Assembly (NCBI GenBank): GCA_964610315.1
Contig: CAZSVM010000020.1
Span: forward strand, 1 to 46,738
From: JAQVEM01 sp964610315
GTDB lineage: Bacteria; Actinomycetota; Humimicrobiia; Humimicrobiales; Humimicrobiaceae
Reading direction: 5' to 3'
DNA: 46,738 nt
Part shown: piece after piece, positions 26,010 to 34,591 of the stretch
Numbering within the stretch: the stretch's first letter is position 1
How the letters are laid out: the number at the start of each line of letters is the position of its first letter
Position numbers and translations under genes: made by a program
The notes under the pieces: model-generated
What the model saw: only the letters and a program-made list of their open reading frames with translations
Database searches by the model: none
Told to the model about the DNA's origin: nothing

Positions 26010-26038
26010 TTGACAATTTGGCTTTAAATAGATATACT
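26010..26038 (+). promoter_or_regulatory. Sigma70-type promoter of the small protein gene at 26083
   Basis: TTGACA (26010-26015), a 17-bp spacer and TATACT (26033-26038) form a near-consensus promoter. The predicted start is about 26045, giving a 38-nt leader with AAGAGG before the ATG. It is divergent from the exporter operon promoter. Confidence 0.75.
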
Positions 26039-26082
26039 CATATACATAAAAATACAATACGATTATAGCAAGAGGTATAGAT

Positions 26083-26319
26083 ATGGTAGAAAGAAAACAG
26101 GATTATTTCAGGGTTCCTATAACCATGCCCTCCGGTATGGTTTCATTCCTGGAAAATCTGGGTATTGAATGTAAAAAATCGGGAGGCCATAAAATTGCAA
26201 ATACCATGATTGTCAGAAGTGCAATAAAGCTTCTAATGGATCTGGACCTGGATATCTCGGGTGTAAAATCGGAAGAAGAACTTGAGGAAAGAATAAAGGA
26301 AGCTGCCAGAAAATATTAA
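26083..26319 (+). CDS. Small RHH-like protein, possible regulator
   Basis: A 78-residue protein. It begins with a strand-like segment (YFRVPITMPSGMVSFLENLG) and continues with two helices (ANTMIVRSAIKLLMDLDLD and EELEERIKEAARKY). This is consistent with a ribbon-helix-helix DNA-binding fold, although no family is firmly recognised. It has its own strong promoter and ribosome site. It sits between the divergent exporter operon and trxB, so it could regulate either; that is a guess from position. Confidence 0.65.
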   Translation: MVERKQDYFRVPITMPSGMVSFLENLGIECKKSGGHKIANTMIVRSAIKLLMDLDLDISGVKSEEELEERIKEAARKY

Positions 26320-26548
26320 GAAACAATAATGGGCTTCTTGAATTGAATTTTAGTGATACCTGAACTATATAGCCATTCAATTACTGCCACTGGTATTTTT
26401 TTTATCATACTGCCAATTACTCATTTATTTTAAATTCTAATTATTTATAATATTAAATAAGGTACACGCTGTTTGGGTGTATGCTATTTATGTCTTTATA
26501 CTTTATACTAGGGTCAGGAAAGTTTTAAAATTAAGGAGTTAAACCGTT

Positions 26549-27514
26549 ATGCATGATATAAAGACCGATTTACTTATTATTGGTGCCGGTCCTGGCGGGT
26601 TAAGTGCGGCATTGTATGCAAGAAGGGCAGGACTGAATTTTAAAATCGTGGAAAAACTATTGCCGGGCGGCCAGATAATAAAAACCGATTTTATAGAAAA
26701 TTACCCTGGATTTAAGGAAAACATATCCGGATATGAACTTGCTCAAAACCTGGTGGAACACTGTGCCAGATTCGGCATAAAAGTAAAAGATTATTTTACC
26801 ATAAATTCTATTGAGACCCTCAGGAACGATAAGAAGAATAAAAAATCCTATAACTTCAGCTGCTTGGGTGATAAGGAATCGGTACTGGCCAACGCGATAA
26901 TAATGGCTACGGGGGCCAGTCCCGACATGTTGAAGGTTGAGGGAGAAAAGGAATTTATAGGCAGAGGTATTTCATTCTGTGCTACCTGCGACGGGGCATT
27001 ATACAGGGATAGAAAAGTTGCCGTGGTGGGAGGCGGAGATACCGCACTTGACGAAGCGATTTTCCTTACTAAATTTGCCAGGAAAGTATATATAATTCAC
27101 AGAAGAAATGAACTTCGTGCCGCCCAAATTTTAAGAGACAGAGCATTCGAAAATAAAAAAATGGATTTCCTGTGGTGCTGCGTGATAGAAAAATTTCTGG
27201 GTAAGGATAAACTGGAAGGGATTCTGGTAAGAAATAAAACGGAAGATAAAACATATGAACTTAAAGTTAGTGCCGTATTCGAATACGTGGGCTGGAGACC
27301 CAATTCAAAACTGGTAAAAGGTCTGGTAAAAATGGATAAGAAGGGTTTTATTAAAACAAATTCCCGGATGGAAACTTCGCTGCCCGGTATATTTGCAGTC
27401 GGTGATGTAAGAAGTACACCCCTCAGGCAGGTGGTGACGGCAGTCTCGGATGGAGCGGTGGCTGCCATATATACCGATAGATATTTGTACAGCCTGAGAC
27501 AGCAGCAAACCTAA
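26549..27514 (+). CDS. trxB: Thioredoxin reductase-like flavoprotein
   Basis: A 321-residue FAD/NAD(P)H disulfide reductase. It has GAGPGGLSAALYARRAG (FAD binding, residues 12-28), the redox pair CATC (Cys144, Cys147) in SFCATCDGA, VAVVGGGDTALDEA (NAD(P) binding) and the C-terminal FAVGDVRSTPLRQVVTAVSDGAVAA. AAGGAG lies 9 nt before the ATG. No thioredoxin gene is adjacent. It is followed after 100 bp by a CwlM-like gene, as trxB-trxC-cwlM occur together in mycobacteria. The ferredoxin-dependent variant cannot be excluded. Confidence 0.93.
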   Translation: MHDIKTDLLIIGAGPGGLSAALYARRAGLNFKIVEKLLPGGQIIKTDFIENYPGFKENISGYELAQNLVEHCARFGIKVKDYFTINSIETLRNDKKNKKSYNFSCLGDKESVLANAIIMATGASPDMLKVEGEKEFIGRGISFCATCDGALYRDRKVAVVGGGDTALDEAIFLTKFARKVYIIHRRNELRAAQILRDRAFENKKMDFLWCCVIEKFLGKDKLEGILVRNKTEDKTYELKVSAVFEYVGWRPNSKLVKGLVKMDKKGFIKTNSRMETSLPGIFAVGDVRSTPLRQVVTAVSDGAVAAIYTDRYLYSLRQQQT

Positions 27515-27614
27515 TCAGATCTAATAAGGTTTTATTTAAGACATGGAGAAAACTGCAGGATAATATAAAAAAAATATTTTATCGAATATAAAAAAATTAT
27601 TTTGGACCGGTAGA

Positions 27615-28685
27615 ATGGAAATAATAAAAAGAAATTCATGGGGAGAAAAGGTTACCGATATACAAAGAAGATTGAAACTGATTGGCTATAGTCTTGGGCT
27701 GGCAGATATCGACGGAATTTTTGGAGTTGAAACCGAAAATGCAGTTAGAAAATTCCAGCAAGACAGAGGTCTGGTGGTAACCGGGATTATGGACCGGGAA
27801 ACCTGGCAGGAGCTGGTTGATGCCGGCTATAAGATAGGGGAAAGGATGCTGTATTTAAAATACCCTCCTTTTAGAGGCGATGACGTGAGGACCCTTCAAT
27901 TTTGGCTGAAGACGCTGGGTTTTTATCCCCATGATGAGAATGGAATATTCTGCGAAAGAACTCACCGGGCACTGGTGGAGTTTCAGAGAGATATGAATAT
28001 TGCCGATGACGGGATAATGGGGGAAGAAACGGTACAGAGTTTAAAAAGCCTGAATAGAATTATAGTATCCAAAGAGACTTCTCATTTTCCTTTAATAAAA
28101 AATCTGGGTAAAGGAAAAAAATTACAGGAGAACAGGATTATTCTGGATTACAGTGAAAACATCGAGGATATGAGGAGCAGTGGAAAGCACCTTAATGAAA
28201 AAATATATATATGCAGCAGTATAGTTAATTTTTGCAGGGATTTGCTGTTCAGAAATGGTATAGAAACATTGCTTTCCATAGGCGGCGATGAAAAACAAAA
28301 TGTATTTTTATATGACCGGGTTGAATACATCAATAAAAGCAATGCGGATCTGCTGGTCAGTATAGATTTAAATTATTCAACGGATAAAAACGCCAACGGC
28401 TGCAGCTGTTTTTATTTTAAAGGTCTCAAATCCTATTCCATTCCCGGGTATAAGATTGCCAATCTGATTCAGGATAAAATTACCGGTAACCTTAAAATTC
28501 TGGACTGCAGAGTTCATGGAGCAAACTATGCCATTCTGAAGGCTACCAATTTAACGTCAGTATTGGTGAAACCGGCTTTTATTTCAAACTTCAAGGAAAG
28601 AGAAAAACTGGAAAAATCTGGTTATCAGAAGAATATAAGCGAGAATATAGTGATGGCTATCCTGGAGTATCTTGGCGAATATTGA
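27615..28685 (+). CDS. CwlM-like protein: two peptidoglycan-binding domains and a degenerate amidase domain
   Basis: A 356-residue protein without signal peptide. Two PG_binding_1 domains (about 8-70 and 82-146) show the repeated pattern G-x-x-V-x-x-I/L-Q and D/NGIFG/C-x-x-T. The C-terminal third has an Amidase_3 fold pattern (ILDYSENIED, NEKIYICSSIV, ADLLVSIDLN, VHGANYAILKATNLTSVLVKPAFISN). Canonical active-site residues are altered: LDPGHGG is LDYSENI (His to Glu181), SIHxN is SIDLN (His to Asp251), and the catalytic Glu of the VEPGF motif is Lys319. Only Glu195 remains. Mycobacterial CwlM has the same domain order, is cytoplasmic and regulates MurA; the neighbour trxB matches too. Confidence 0.82.
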   Translation: MEIIKRNSWGEKVTDIQRRLKLIGYSLGLADIDGIFGVETENAVRKFQQDRGLVVTGIMDRETWQELVDAGYKIGERMLYLKYPPFRGDDVRTLQFWLKTLGFYPHDENGIFCERTHRALVEFQRDMNIADDGIMGEETVQSLKSLNRIIVSKETSHFPLIKNLGKGKKLQENRIILDYSENIEDMRSSGKHLNEKIYICSSIVNFCRDLLFRNGIETLLSIGGDEKQNVFLYDRVEYINKSNADLLVSIDLNYSTDKNANGCSCFYFKGLKSYSIPGYKIANLIQDKITGNLKILDCRVHGANYAILKATNLTSVLVKPAFISNFKEREKLEKSGYQKNISENIVMAILEYLGEY

Positions 28686-28748
28686 TATAGGGCTATTATA
28701 TTGATACGGGGATATGTAGCTGCATATCGGTAAAGCGATATTTAGGCA

Positions 28749-29816
28749 ATGCATGTAATATACGATAATTTTTATTTGAAACATTACAACGGGCCTGGCC
28801 ATCCCGAAAATGCGGGCAGACTGGTTGCTATCAAGAAAGCTCTGGACGGGTGGGAGCTTAAATACAGGATAGCCATGGAAAAACCGGAACCGGCCACCGA
28901 TAAAGAAATAGAGATGGTTCATGATAAGGATTATGTCAAAAAGATAAGAGATCTATCAAAAAGGGGAAGTATTTCCTATCTGGACCTCGATACGGCAGTA
29001 ACCGAGTATACTTATGATTGTGCACTACTGGCGGCAGGGGGCTGCTTTAAGGGTCTGGATTTAATTTTTGATAAGGGATCCAATCATAGCAAGTTTTTCG
29101 CCCTTATTCGCCCTCCGGGCCACCATGCTTTCAGAAATGCCGGAAGCGGATTTTGCATTTTCAATAATGCGGCTTTAAGTGTCAGATATGCACAAGCAAA
29201 ATATAATATAAAAAAAATAGCCATTATAGATTTTGACGCCCACCACGGTAACGGAACCCAGGATTTTTTCTATGATAACAATAGTGTTTTTTATATATCT
29301 TTCCATCAGTACCCCCACTATCCGGGAACCGGAGATTTTAGTGAAACGGGCAGCGGTGAAGGCAGGGGGTTTAACCTGAACTTTCCTTTTACATCCCAGA
29401 CGGGCGAACCCGATTATTTAACCGCCATGATAGATATAGTTGCCCCCCTTATGGAAAAATTCAGGCCGGAGTTATTTCTGGTAAGCGCAGGGTATGATTC
29501 TCATCTGAAGGATGCTCTTTCCTCTCTTGCCCTGATTGAGGAATCATATTATAAAATAATGTATATCATTTCATATTTAAGTCTCCGGTATTGCAGCGGC
29601 AGGACGGGAATATTGCTGGAAGGCGGCTATGAATATAATTCCACTGCAAGAAGTGTTATAAAGACTATAGAGGGATGTCTTAATGAGGAAGAATTAGCCA
29701 GTATAAACGGCACCAGTGGCCTGGAAAATAAAATAAAAGTAAACGGAGATTTCAGGTCGGAAAGGTTAAAAAACGGGCTAGTTTTAGATAGAATCAGAGA
29801 AATTTTTAAAGTCTGA
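28749..29816 (+). CDS. Histone deacetylase/AcuC-family amidohydrolase
   Basis: A 355-residue zinc hydrolase of the HDAC/acetylpolyamine amidohydrolase superfamily. Motifs are HYNGPGHPENAGRL, RPPGHHAF (catalytic His pair), IIDFDAHHGNGTQD (Asp/His zinc ligands), YPGTGDFSETGSGEGRGFNLNFPF and VSAGYDSHLKDALSSL. The LLEGGYEYN motif carries the transition-state loop. Bacterial members remove acetyl groups from proteins such as acetyl-CoA synthetase or from small amides; the substrate is not evident here. It starts 63 bp after the CwlM-like gene. Confidence 0.92.
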   Translation: MHVIYDNFYLKHYNGPGHPENAGRLVAIKKALDGWELKYRIAMEKPEPATDKEIEMVHDKDYVKKIRDLSKRGSISYLDLDTAVTEYTYDCALLAAGGCFKGLDLIFDKGSNHSKFFALIRPPGHHAFRNAGSGFCIFNNAALSVRYAQAKYNIKKIAIIDFDAHHGNGTQDFFYDNNSVFYISFHQYPHYPGTGDFSETGSGEGRGFNLNFPFTSQTGEPDYLTAMIDIVAPLMEKFRPELFLVSAGYDSHLKDALSSLALIEESYYKIMYIISYLSLRYCSGRTGILLEGGYEYNSTARSVIKTIEGCLNEEELASINGTSGLENKIKVNGDFRSERLKNGLVLDRIREIFKV

Positions 29817-29887
29817 AAAATTTATTGCAGACTACTGGGCTTTATAAGTATAAGCGGCGTGGTTATGGTAAGTATTTAAGGGGTGAG

Positions 29888-30376
29888 GTGAATATTATTC
29901 CGGATTATAAAATAATATTTTTAAGGAGATGGTTCACCAGGAAGGTTTGTATTTTAGTGCTGCTGGTTCTGAGTGTCCTGTTAGCGCTTACTCTTCCAGC
30001 CTGCCGAAATTATGACCAAAAACTGGATATAGTTTATTTTTTTAAAACAGAACCAGAAAAAGCGGTTCTGGATTTTTTACAATCTCTTGATAACAAGGAT
30101 GCAGATTATATTTATACCAATTTATTACCGGGTAAAGATAAAAATAATATAAGCAGGGAGAAATATGTAAATGAGTTAAATGAAATATTATCCGATGTAG
30201 AAAAAATAAATATTATAAGAACTACATACTTGGGTTATGAAAATGATATGTGTAAAGTAGTAGCGGAGTTTGAGGTAATCTATAAAAACGGAGAGGTAAA
30301 GCAATATAAAAAGTATATTTATCTGGCTGAAGAAAACAACAAATGGAAAATAATTTTTGAAAAAACTTTTATATAA
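29888..30376 (+). CDS. Predicted lipoprotein
   Basis: A small exported protein: positively charged start (RRWFTRKV), hydrophobic helix, and lipobox LTLPAC. About 120 residues follow with an NTF2-like (DUF4878-type) pattern (EPEKAVLDFLQSLDNKDADYIYTNL ... YKNGEVKQYKKYIYLAEENNKWKI). I chose the GTG at 29888 because AAGGGG lies 4 nt upstream; an in-frame TTG at 29825 would add 21 residues ahead of the signal peptide. The family is a guess; the lipoprotein nature is well supported. Confidence 0.65.
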   Translation: MNIIPDYKIIFLRRWFTRKVCILVLLVLSVLLALTLPACRNYDQKLDIVYFFKTEPEKAVLDFLQSLDNKDADYIYTNLLPGKDKNNISREKYVNELNEILSDVEKINIIRTTYLGYENDMCKVVAEFEVIYKNGEVKQYKKYIYLAEENNKWKIIFEKTFI

Positions 30377-30390
30377 TAAATAAATGTTTT

Positions 30391-30420
30391 TTGTAAATAA
30401 TCTATAATATTTGATATAAT
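30391..30420 (+). promoter_or_regulatory. Promoter of the Ig-like lipoprotein gene
   Basis: TTGTAA (30391-30396), an 18-bp spacer and TATAAT (30415-30420) precede the ATG at 30454. The predicted start is near 30427. Confidence 0.45.
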
Positions 30421-30453
30421 ATTTATCCAAGAATATGATAAAAAAGATAAATT

Positions 30454-32229
30454 ATGGTTAAGAAGATAAAAATAATTTTTATGGTACTGTTCTGTCTGGT
30501 GATTGCCCTATCTTATACATCAGCCTGCTTTTCCAATGGCGGCAGTACGGTATTACAAATTGGTCAATCAGGATCCGAAGAAAGCGATAACGGCAATTAT
30601 GTTAACCAGAAGCTAAATGAATTAAAAAATAAAATGGTAAGCCCACCGGTAGTCCTGTCCCATAAATCCGGAGAAGTAATTTACGGCAGCGGTGATAAAG
30701 AATTAATTTTTATCAAAGGTTATGCCGATAAGGGAGATGCCATAGAAGTTTATGTAAATGAAATGTTGGACCCAAATATGGTCATCGTTGATAACAATGG
30801 AAATTTCGAAACTTTAAATGGAGTAGAAATAATGGAAGGGAAAAACATCATCAAACTTATAGCAGTGAGCCCTTCCGGAATCAGGAGCAACCCTACCGAG
30901 TTTAACCTGTTTTTGAGTGTCCCCCAGAAGGTTGATTATAAAGTATATGAGAATGCCGAAAATTTAAAGGAAATAAAAGACACTTACTATTCGGAAGAAA
31001 TTAATCCCCTGATATATATTCTTGGAAATCACCTTCCTTCTTCCCGTATTTTTATTCAGGTAAACGATAAAATGGTCGGGGAAGTGGAAAGTGATACCGA
31101 TGGTGTATTCGAATTGAGTGATGTTATGTTGAAGCAGGGGAATAATGAAATTGCTGTTTGGGCCATGTCCTCTGACGGATTTATAAGTGCTCCGGTTTTT
31201 ACGGATATATCGGTATACAGAGATCTGGATGTTCCTTATCCATCGGGTCTTTCAGGATATAATCAGGGAAATGCCAATTATCTTAGCTGGACTACAAGTG
31301 TCAATACCGATTTTTACTCCTATAAACTGGTTAGAGTGGAGGATCCATGTATTAATCCCGAATATCCGGCAGATGATGTTATTGCTACCTTTTCCAATAT
31401 AAGCACTAACAATTATATCGATAGTGATATAATAAGCGAGAAATCATATTATTATACTTTATGGACTCTTGATAAGGCAGGACGTGCAGTATCCAGTAAT
31501 GTGGTAGCTATTCCGCGGCCAGTTTATTCCATTACTATTACCCCGCTTCCTCCTTCCGGAGATTCTACCATTGCCAGGAGGGAATGGTTTTATCAGCCTT
31601 TTGAAATAACCAACACTGGAAATGTAACTTTTAATATACAACCCTTTATGGTATGGATAAAATTGGTTCCCAATACCATCGCGGAAATGGAAATTTCTCC
31701 TTTGTGGGAGGTACATATATGGAATCCTAATGAACCTGATCAGTATTACTATTCAAATGAAGAGGTTTTTGAAACCTATGTCGCAGACTGGGTAAAAACC
31801 GATGGATATACCACAACCGAAGAAGATACGACATATAGTACCGATGGTTTGACCAAAACGGTTACTCTAAAAGAGATTACCGAAAAAACTGAAACCGGCA
31901 AAGTTAATTTAAAAAGGGTAATGACTACCACTACGGTAACCACCATAACTGTTACTGACCTGACTACCGGTATTGATGTAGTAACCGGTCCCTTTACCGA
32001 TATCACTACCGAGATAGTAGAGCCGGAAAAGATAGGGACACCCATTGAGGGGTTAAAACCGGGTGAAAAGATAATAGTAGAAGTTAAAATACAAAACATT
32101 GCCGCTGAGAACGGTGAAAAGATTATTGCTCATTTCCATTTTGCTCCGGTGGATTGTGACGGACATTACTATATCGATGAAATTGTTTCTACCGGTGATG
32201 TTACCGCTATAGGTAAAAGCAGGGATTAG
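30454..32229 (+). CDS. Large surface lipoprotein with Ig-like and FnIII-like domains
   Basis: A 591-residue exported protein with signal peptide and lipobox-like YTSAC (Cys25). Two bacterial Ig-like modules follow (about 65-155 and 185-255), each with a G-x-N-x-I-x-L/V-W/A strand near its end (EGKNIIKLIAVSPSG and QGNNEIAVWAMSSDG). A fibronectin-III-like module (about 265-355) comes next. The C-terminal 230 residues contain a Thr/Val-rich, beta-prone segment (MTTTTVTTITVTDLTTG). No catalytic motif is seen. A structural or adhesive cell-surface role is inferred. Confidence 0.7.
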   Translation: MVKKIKIIFMVLFCLVIALSYTSACFSNGGSTVLQIGQSGSEESDNGNYVNQKLNELKNKMVSPPVVLSHKSGEVIYGSGDKELIFIKGYADKGDAIEVYVNEMLDPNMVIVDNNGNFETLNGVEIMEGKNIIKLIAVSPSGIRSNPTEFNLFLSVPQKVDYKVYENAENLKEIKDTYYSEEINPLIYILGNHLPSSRIFIQVNDKMVGEVESDTDGVFELSDVMLKQGNNEIAVWAMSSDGFISAPVFTDISVYRDLDVPYPSGLSGYNQGNANYLSWTTSVNTDFYSYKLVRVEDPCINPEYPADDVIATFSNISTNNYIDSDIISEKSYYYTLWTLDKAGRAVSSNVVAIPRPVYSITITPLPPSGDSTIARREWFYQPFEITNTGNVTFNIQPFMVWIKLVPNTIAEMEISPLWEVHIWNPNEPDQYYYSNEEVFETYVADWVKTDGYTTTEEDTTYSTDGLTKTVTLKEITEKTETGKVNLKRVMTTTTVTTITVTDLTTGIDVVTGPFTDITTEIVEPEKIGTPIEGLKPGEKIIVEVKIQNIAAENGEKIIAHFHFAPVDCDGHYYIDEIVSTGDVTAIGKSRD

Positions 32230-32314
32230 AGCTTTAAAAATACTCCCTTCCTTTATATAATATAATTTATTTTTCTTGATTGAAATATTCTATGAAAGTG
32301 GTGTGCTTAAAATC

Positions 32315-32959
32315 ATGAATAAAAAAGATAAAAAAAAGAGAAATTACGGTAAGCCGAAAAAAAATTCGGGTAATGGGCAGGATATGGAAGAGATGACGGA
32401 ATTAAGGCAGCCTGAAGAGAAAATAACGGAAGGTGATTTCGGGAAGGAAATAAAAAAAGAACTTGAAACCGAAGAGCTCCAGGAAGAAATAGAGCTTTTA
32501 AGGAAAGAGTTGGAAAATTACAAGAAGATCGAGGAAGAGTACCTGGATAGGATTAAAAGACTGCAGGCGGATTATGATAATTACAGGAAGAGAGCTTTAA
32601 GAGAAAATCTGGAACATATAAAAAGAGCCAATAAGGATTTAATAGAAAAGCTCCTCCCCATAATCGATAACTTCGAAATAGCCCTTGAAACCGGTAAGAA
32701 ATTAAAAAAAGAGGGGGACGATTTCTACAGGGGCATAAAAATGATTTATGAAAATTTAATGGATCTTCTAAAGAAAGAGAATATCAAAGTTATTGATCCC
32801 AAAGGTGAGGAGTTTGACCCGCAGGTTTGTGAGGCAGCTGTAACCGAGAGTGTGGAGGGTGTTGATGAAGGCGATATACTGGAAGTTATAAGAAAAGGTT
32901 ATATGATAGATAACTTTTTAATAAGGCCGGCAGTGGTCAAAGTTTGTAAAAAAAAGTAA
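32315..32959 (+). CDS. grpE: Nucleotide exchange factor GrpE
   Basis: The DnaK co-chaperone GrpE. A long N-terminal coiled coil (EELQEEIELLRKELENYKKIEEEYLDRI) leads into the signature RLQADYDNYRKRA. The C-terminal beta-wing follows (YENLMDLLKKENIKVIDPKGEEFDP ... VRKGYMIDNFLIRPAVVKV, here VIRKGYMI). I use the ATG at 32315 (MNKKDKKKRNYGK); an upstream in-frame TTG at 32276 is possible, and ribosome-site support is weak for both. dnaK, dnaJ and hrcA are not adjacent, so grpE is separated from the usual heat-shock operon. Confidence 0.92.
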   Translation: MNKKDKKKRNYGKPKKNSGNGQDMEEMTELRQPEEKITEGDFGKEIKKELETEELQEEIELLRKELENYKKIEEEYLDRIKRLQADYDNYRKRALRENLEHIKRANKDLIEKLLPIIDNFEIALETGKKLKKEGDDFYRGIKMIYENLMDLLKKENIKVIDPKGEEFDPQVCEAAVTESVEGVDEGDILEVIRKGYMIDNFLIRPAVVKVCKKK

Positions 32960-32975
32960 AAGGAGCCTGAATTTT

Positions 32976-33566
32976 ATGAGTAAGAAAATAACTCTGGGAT
33001 GTTTGATAGGATTTGTGGTGGTATTGATTATCGTAGTTCTAATTGGTGCTGCTTATATCGTTGATTCCAGGAATAAAATGGCGGCAAAAGAAATTGGTGT
33101 TGATAATGCCTGGGCACAAGTGCAGACTGTTTATCAGAGAAGACTTGATCTGGTACCTAATCTGGCCGAAAGTGCCAGGGCCTACATGCAATTGGAAAAA
33201 GACATTTTTGAATTCATAGCGGAAGCAAGAGCGGGAATACAGGATGCGGAAACAGTGGATGAACTGGAAAATGTCAATAAAGATATTAATTCCTTCATCG
33301 ATGATTTTAGAGTTGTAGTGGAGGATACTCCTGAACTTAAGGCAAGTGACACCATAAGAGATCTAATGACCCAGCTGGAAGGGACCGAGAATAGAATTGC
33401 GGTAGAAAGAGGGAGATTTAATGACACGGTCGGGGACTATAATACCTATATAAAGTTGTTTCCCAGAAATATAATTGCCGGCTGGTTTGCATTCGAACCA
33501 AAGGAATTCTTTGAAGCGGAAGAAGGTGCCGAAATAGCTCCGGAGGTAAATCTGGAATTAGAATAA
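32976..33566 (+). CDS. LemA-family membrane protein
   Basis: A 196-residue protein with an N-terminal transmembrane helix (about 8-28) and the LemA hallmark region (VDNAWAQVQTVYQRRLDLVPNLAESARAYMQLEKD). Helical bundles and the C-terminal YNTYIKLFPRNIIAGWFAF motif follow. AAAGGAG lies upstream. It is followed at 3 bp by a TPM-domain protein, a pair found together in many bacteria. The function of LemA is still poorly defined; envelope stress has been suggested for some members. Confidence 0.9.
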   Translation: MSKKITLGCLIGFVVVLIIVVLIGAAYIVDSRNKMAAKEIGVDNAWAQVQTVYQRRLDLVPNLAESARAYMQLEKDIFEFIAEARAGIQDAETVDELENVNKDINSFIDDFRVVVEDTPELKASDTIRDLMTQLEGTENRIAVERGRFNDTVGDYNTYIKLFPRNIIAGWFAFEPKEFFEAEEGAEIAPEVNLELE

Positions 33567-33569
33567 ATC

Positions 33570-34559
33570 ATGGGGCAAACTTTAATTAAAATAAAAAAAA
33601 GATTAATTATATTTTTTATATTCTTCTTAATTTTTTTCTTCTCTTTCCCGGCGTTTATCCACTCTGATGATAATGGAGTTAACTTTCCGGATTACACCGG
33701 ATTTATAAACGATTATGTCAATAAGCTGGACGGCAGCTCCAGAAGCAGTCTGGAGGCTCTGGCATCAAGGATAGAAAAAGATACCGGCAGCGAAATAGCG
33801 GTAGCCATAGTAGATAACCTGCAGGGGCTAACCGAAGAGGAATATGCAGTCGGTTTGTTTGAGAAGTGGGGAATAGGTAAAGAAAAGGAAGATAACGGAA
33901 TCCTTATCCTGATAGGTATAGAAGGAGAAGCCGGTAAGAGGCCCCTGAGAATAGAAGTAGGTTATGGCCTGGAAGGGGTTATTACGGACCTGGAGGCCGG
34001 TAATATTGCCGATAATATAATTATTCCCAATCTTGTAAAAGGTGATTTCTATACCGCTCTGTATAACGCTATTATTGCTATCGGTGATCAAATATACCAG
34101 GAAGAAGGTCTGAAGCCGATTAGCTCGGAACTTGCAAGTGCGGTACCGGTTACTGCCGAGGCTTCATCAACAGCGCCTCTGACCGGTTTCTTATCCATAT
34201 TGCGTTTTGGCTGGGTTTTATGCCTGGCAATCCCCTTTATAATGATTGTTACCGGAATACTGGTTAGCTTATTTAAAAAAAGATGTCCGAGGTGCAGGAA
34301 ATTTAAGTTGAGGATAAAGTCAACCATATTAAAGGCTGCCACTTACACGGAAGCCGGTAAGAAACTTATAGAAAGAACTTGTTCGAATTGCGGATATCAT
34401 GATAAGAAGGAAGTATCCATACCAAGGAAAAGAAGATCCTCTTCCTACTGGACCGGCGGAGGCGGAACAAGCGGCGGCAGCAGGTCTTCCGGGGGTGGAG
34501 GTTTCGGCGGTTTCGGTGGAGGATCCTCCGGCGGAGGCGGTGCCAGCAGAGGATGGTAA
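33570..34559 (+). CDS. TPM-domain (YgcG-like) membrane protein with zinc ribbon
   Basis: A 329-residue protein: signal peptide (residues 10-30), extracytoplasmic TPM domain (about 40-175, with GSEIAVAIVDNLQGLTEEEYA, DNGILILIGI and RIEVGYGLEG), and one transmembrane helix (about 211-235). A cytoplasmic zinc ribbon follows (CPRC 239-242, CSNC 271-274), then a Gly/Ser-rich tail ending GGASRGW. The same Gly-rich ending is standard in the YgcG family. It lies 3 bp after LemA. TPM domains have been linked to photosystem repair in plants; the bacterial role is unknown. Confidence 0.9.
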   Translation: MGQTLIKIKKRLIIFFIFFLIFFFSFPAFIHSDDNGVNFPDYTGFINDYVNKLDGSSRSSLEALASRIEKDTGSEIAVAIVDNLQGLTEEEYAVGLFEKWGIGKEKEDNGILILIGIEGEAGKRPLRIEVGYGLEGVITDLEAGNIADNIIIPNLVKGDFYTALYNAIIAIGDQIYQEEGLKPISSELASAVPVTAEASSTAPLTGFLSILRFGWVLCLAIPFIMIVTGILVSLFKKRCPRCRKFKLRIKSTILKAATYTEAGKKLIERTCSNCGYHDKKEVSIPRKRRSSSYWTGGGGTSGGSRSSGGGGFGGFGGGSSGGGGASRGW

Positions 34560-34591
34560 AAAACTAATTATAATTAAGGAGTTTATTTTAA

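Noticed and set aside
26400..26420. Possible terminator after the small RHH-like gene, ending in a T-run
   Set aside because: The T-run is clear, but the preceding bases form only a very weak stem.
27615..28685. Calling the gene an active N-acetylmuramoyl-L-alanine amidase
   Set aside because: The zinc-site histidines and catalytic Glu are replaced, and there is no signal peptide.
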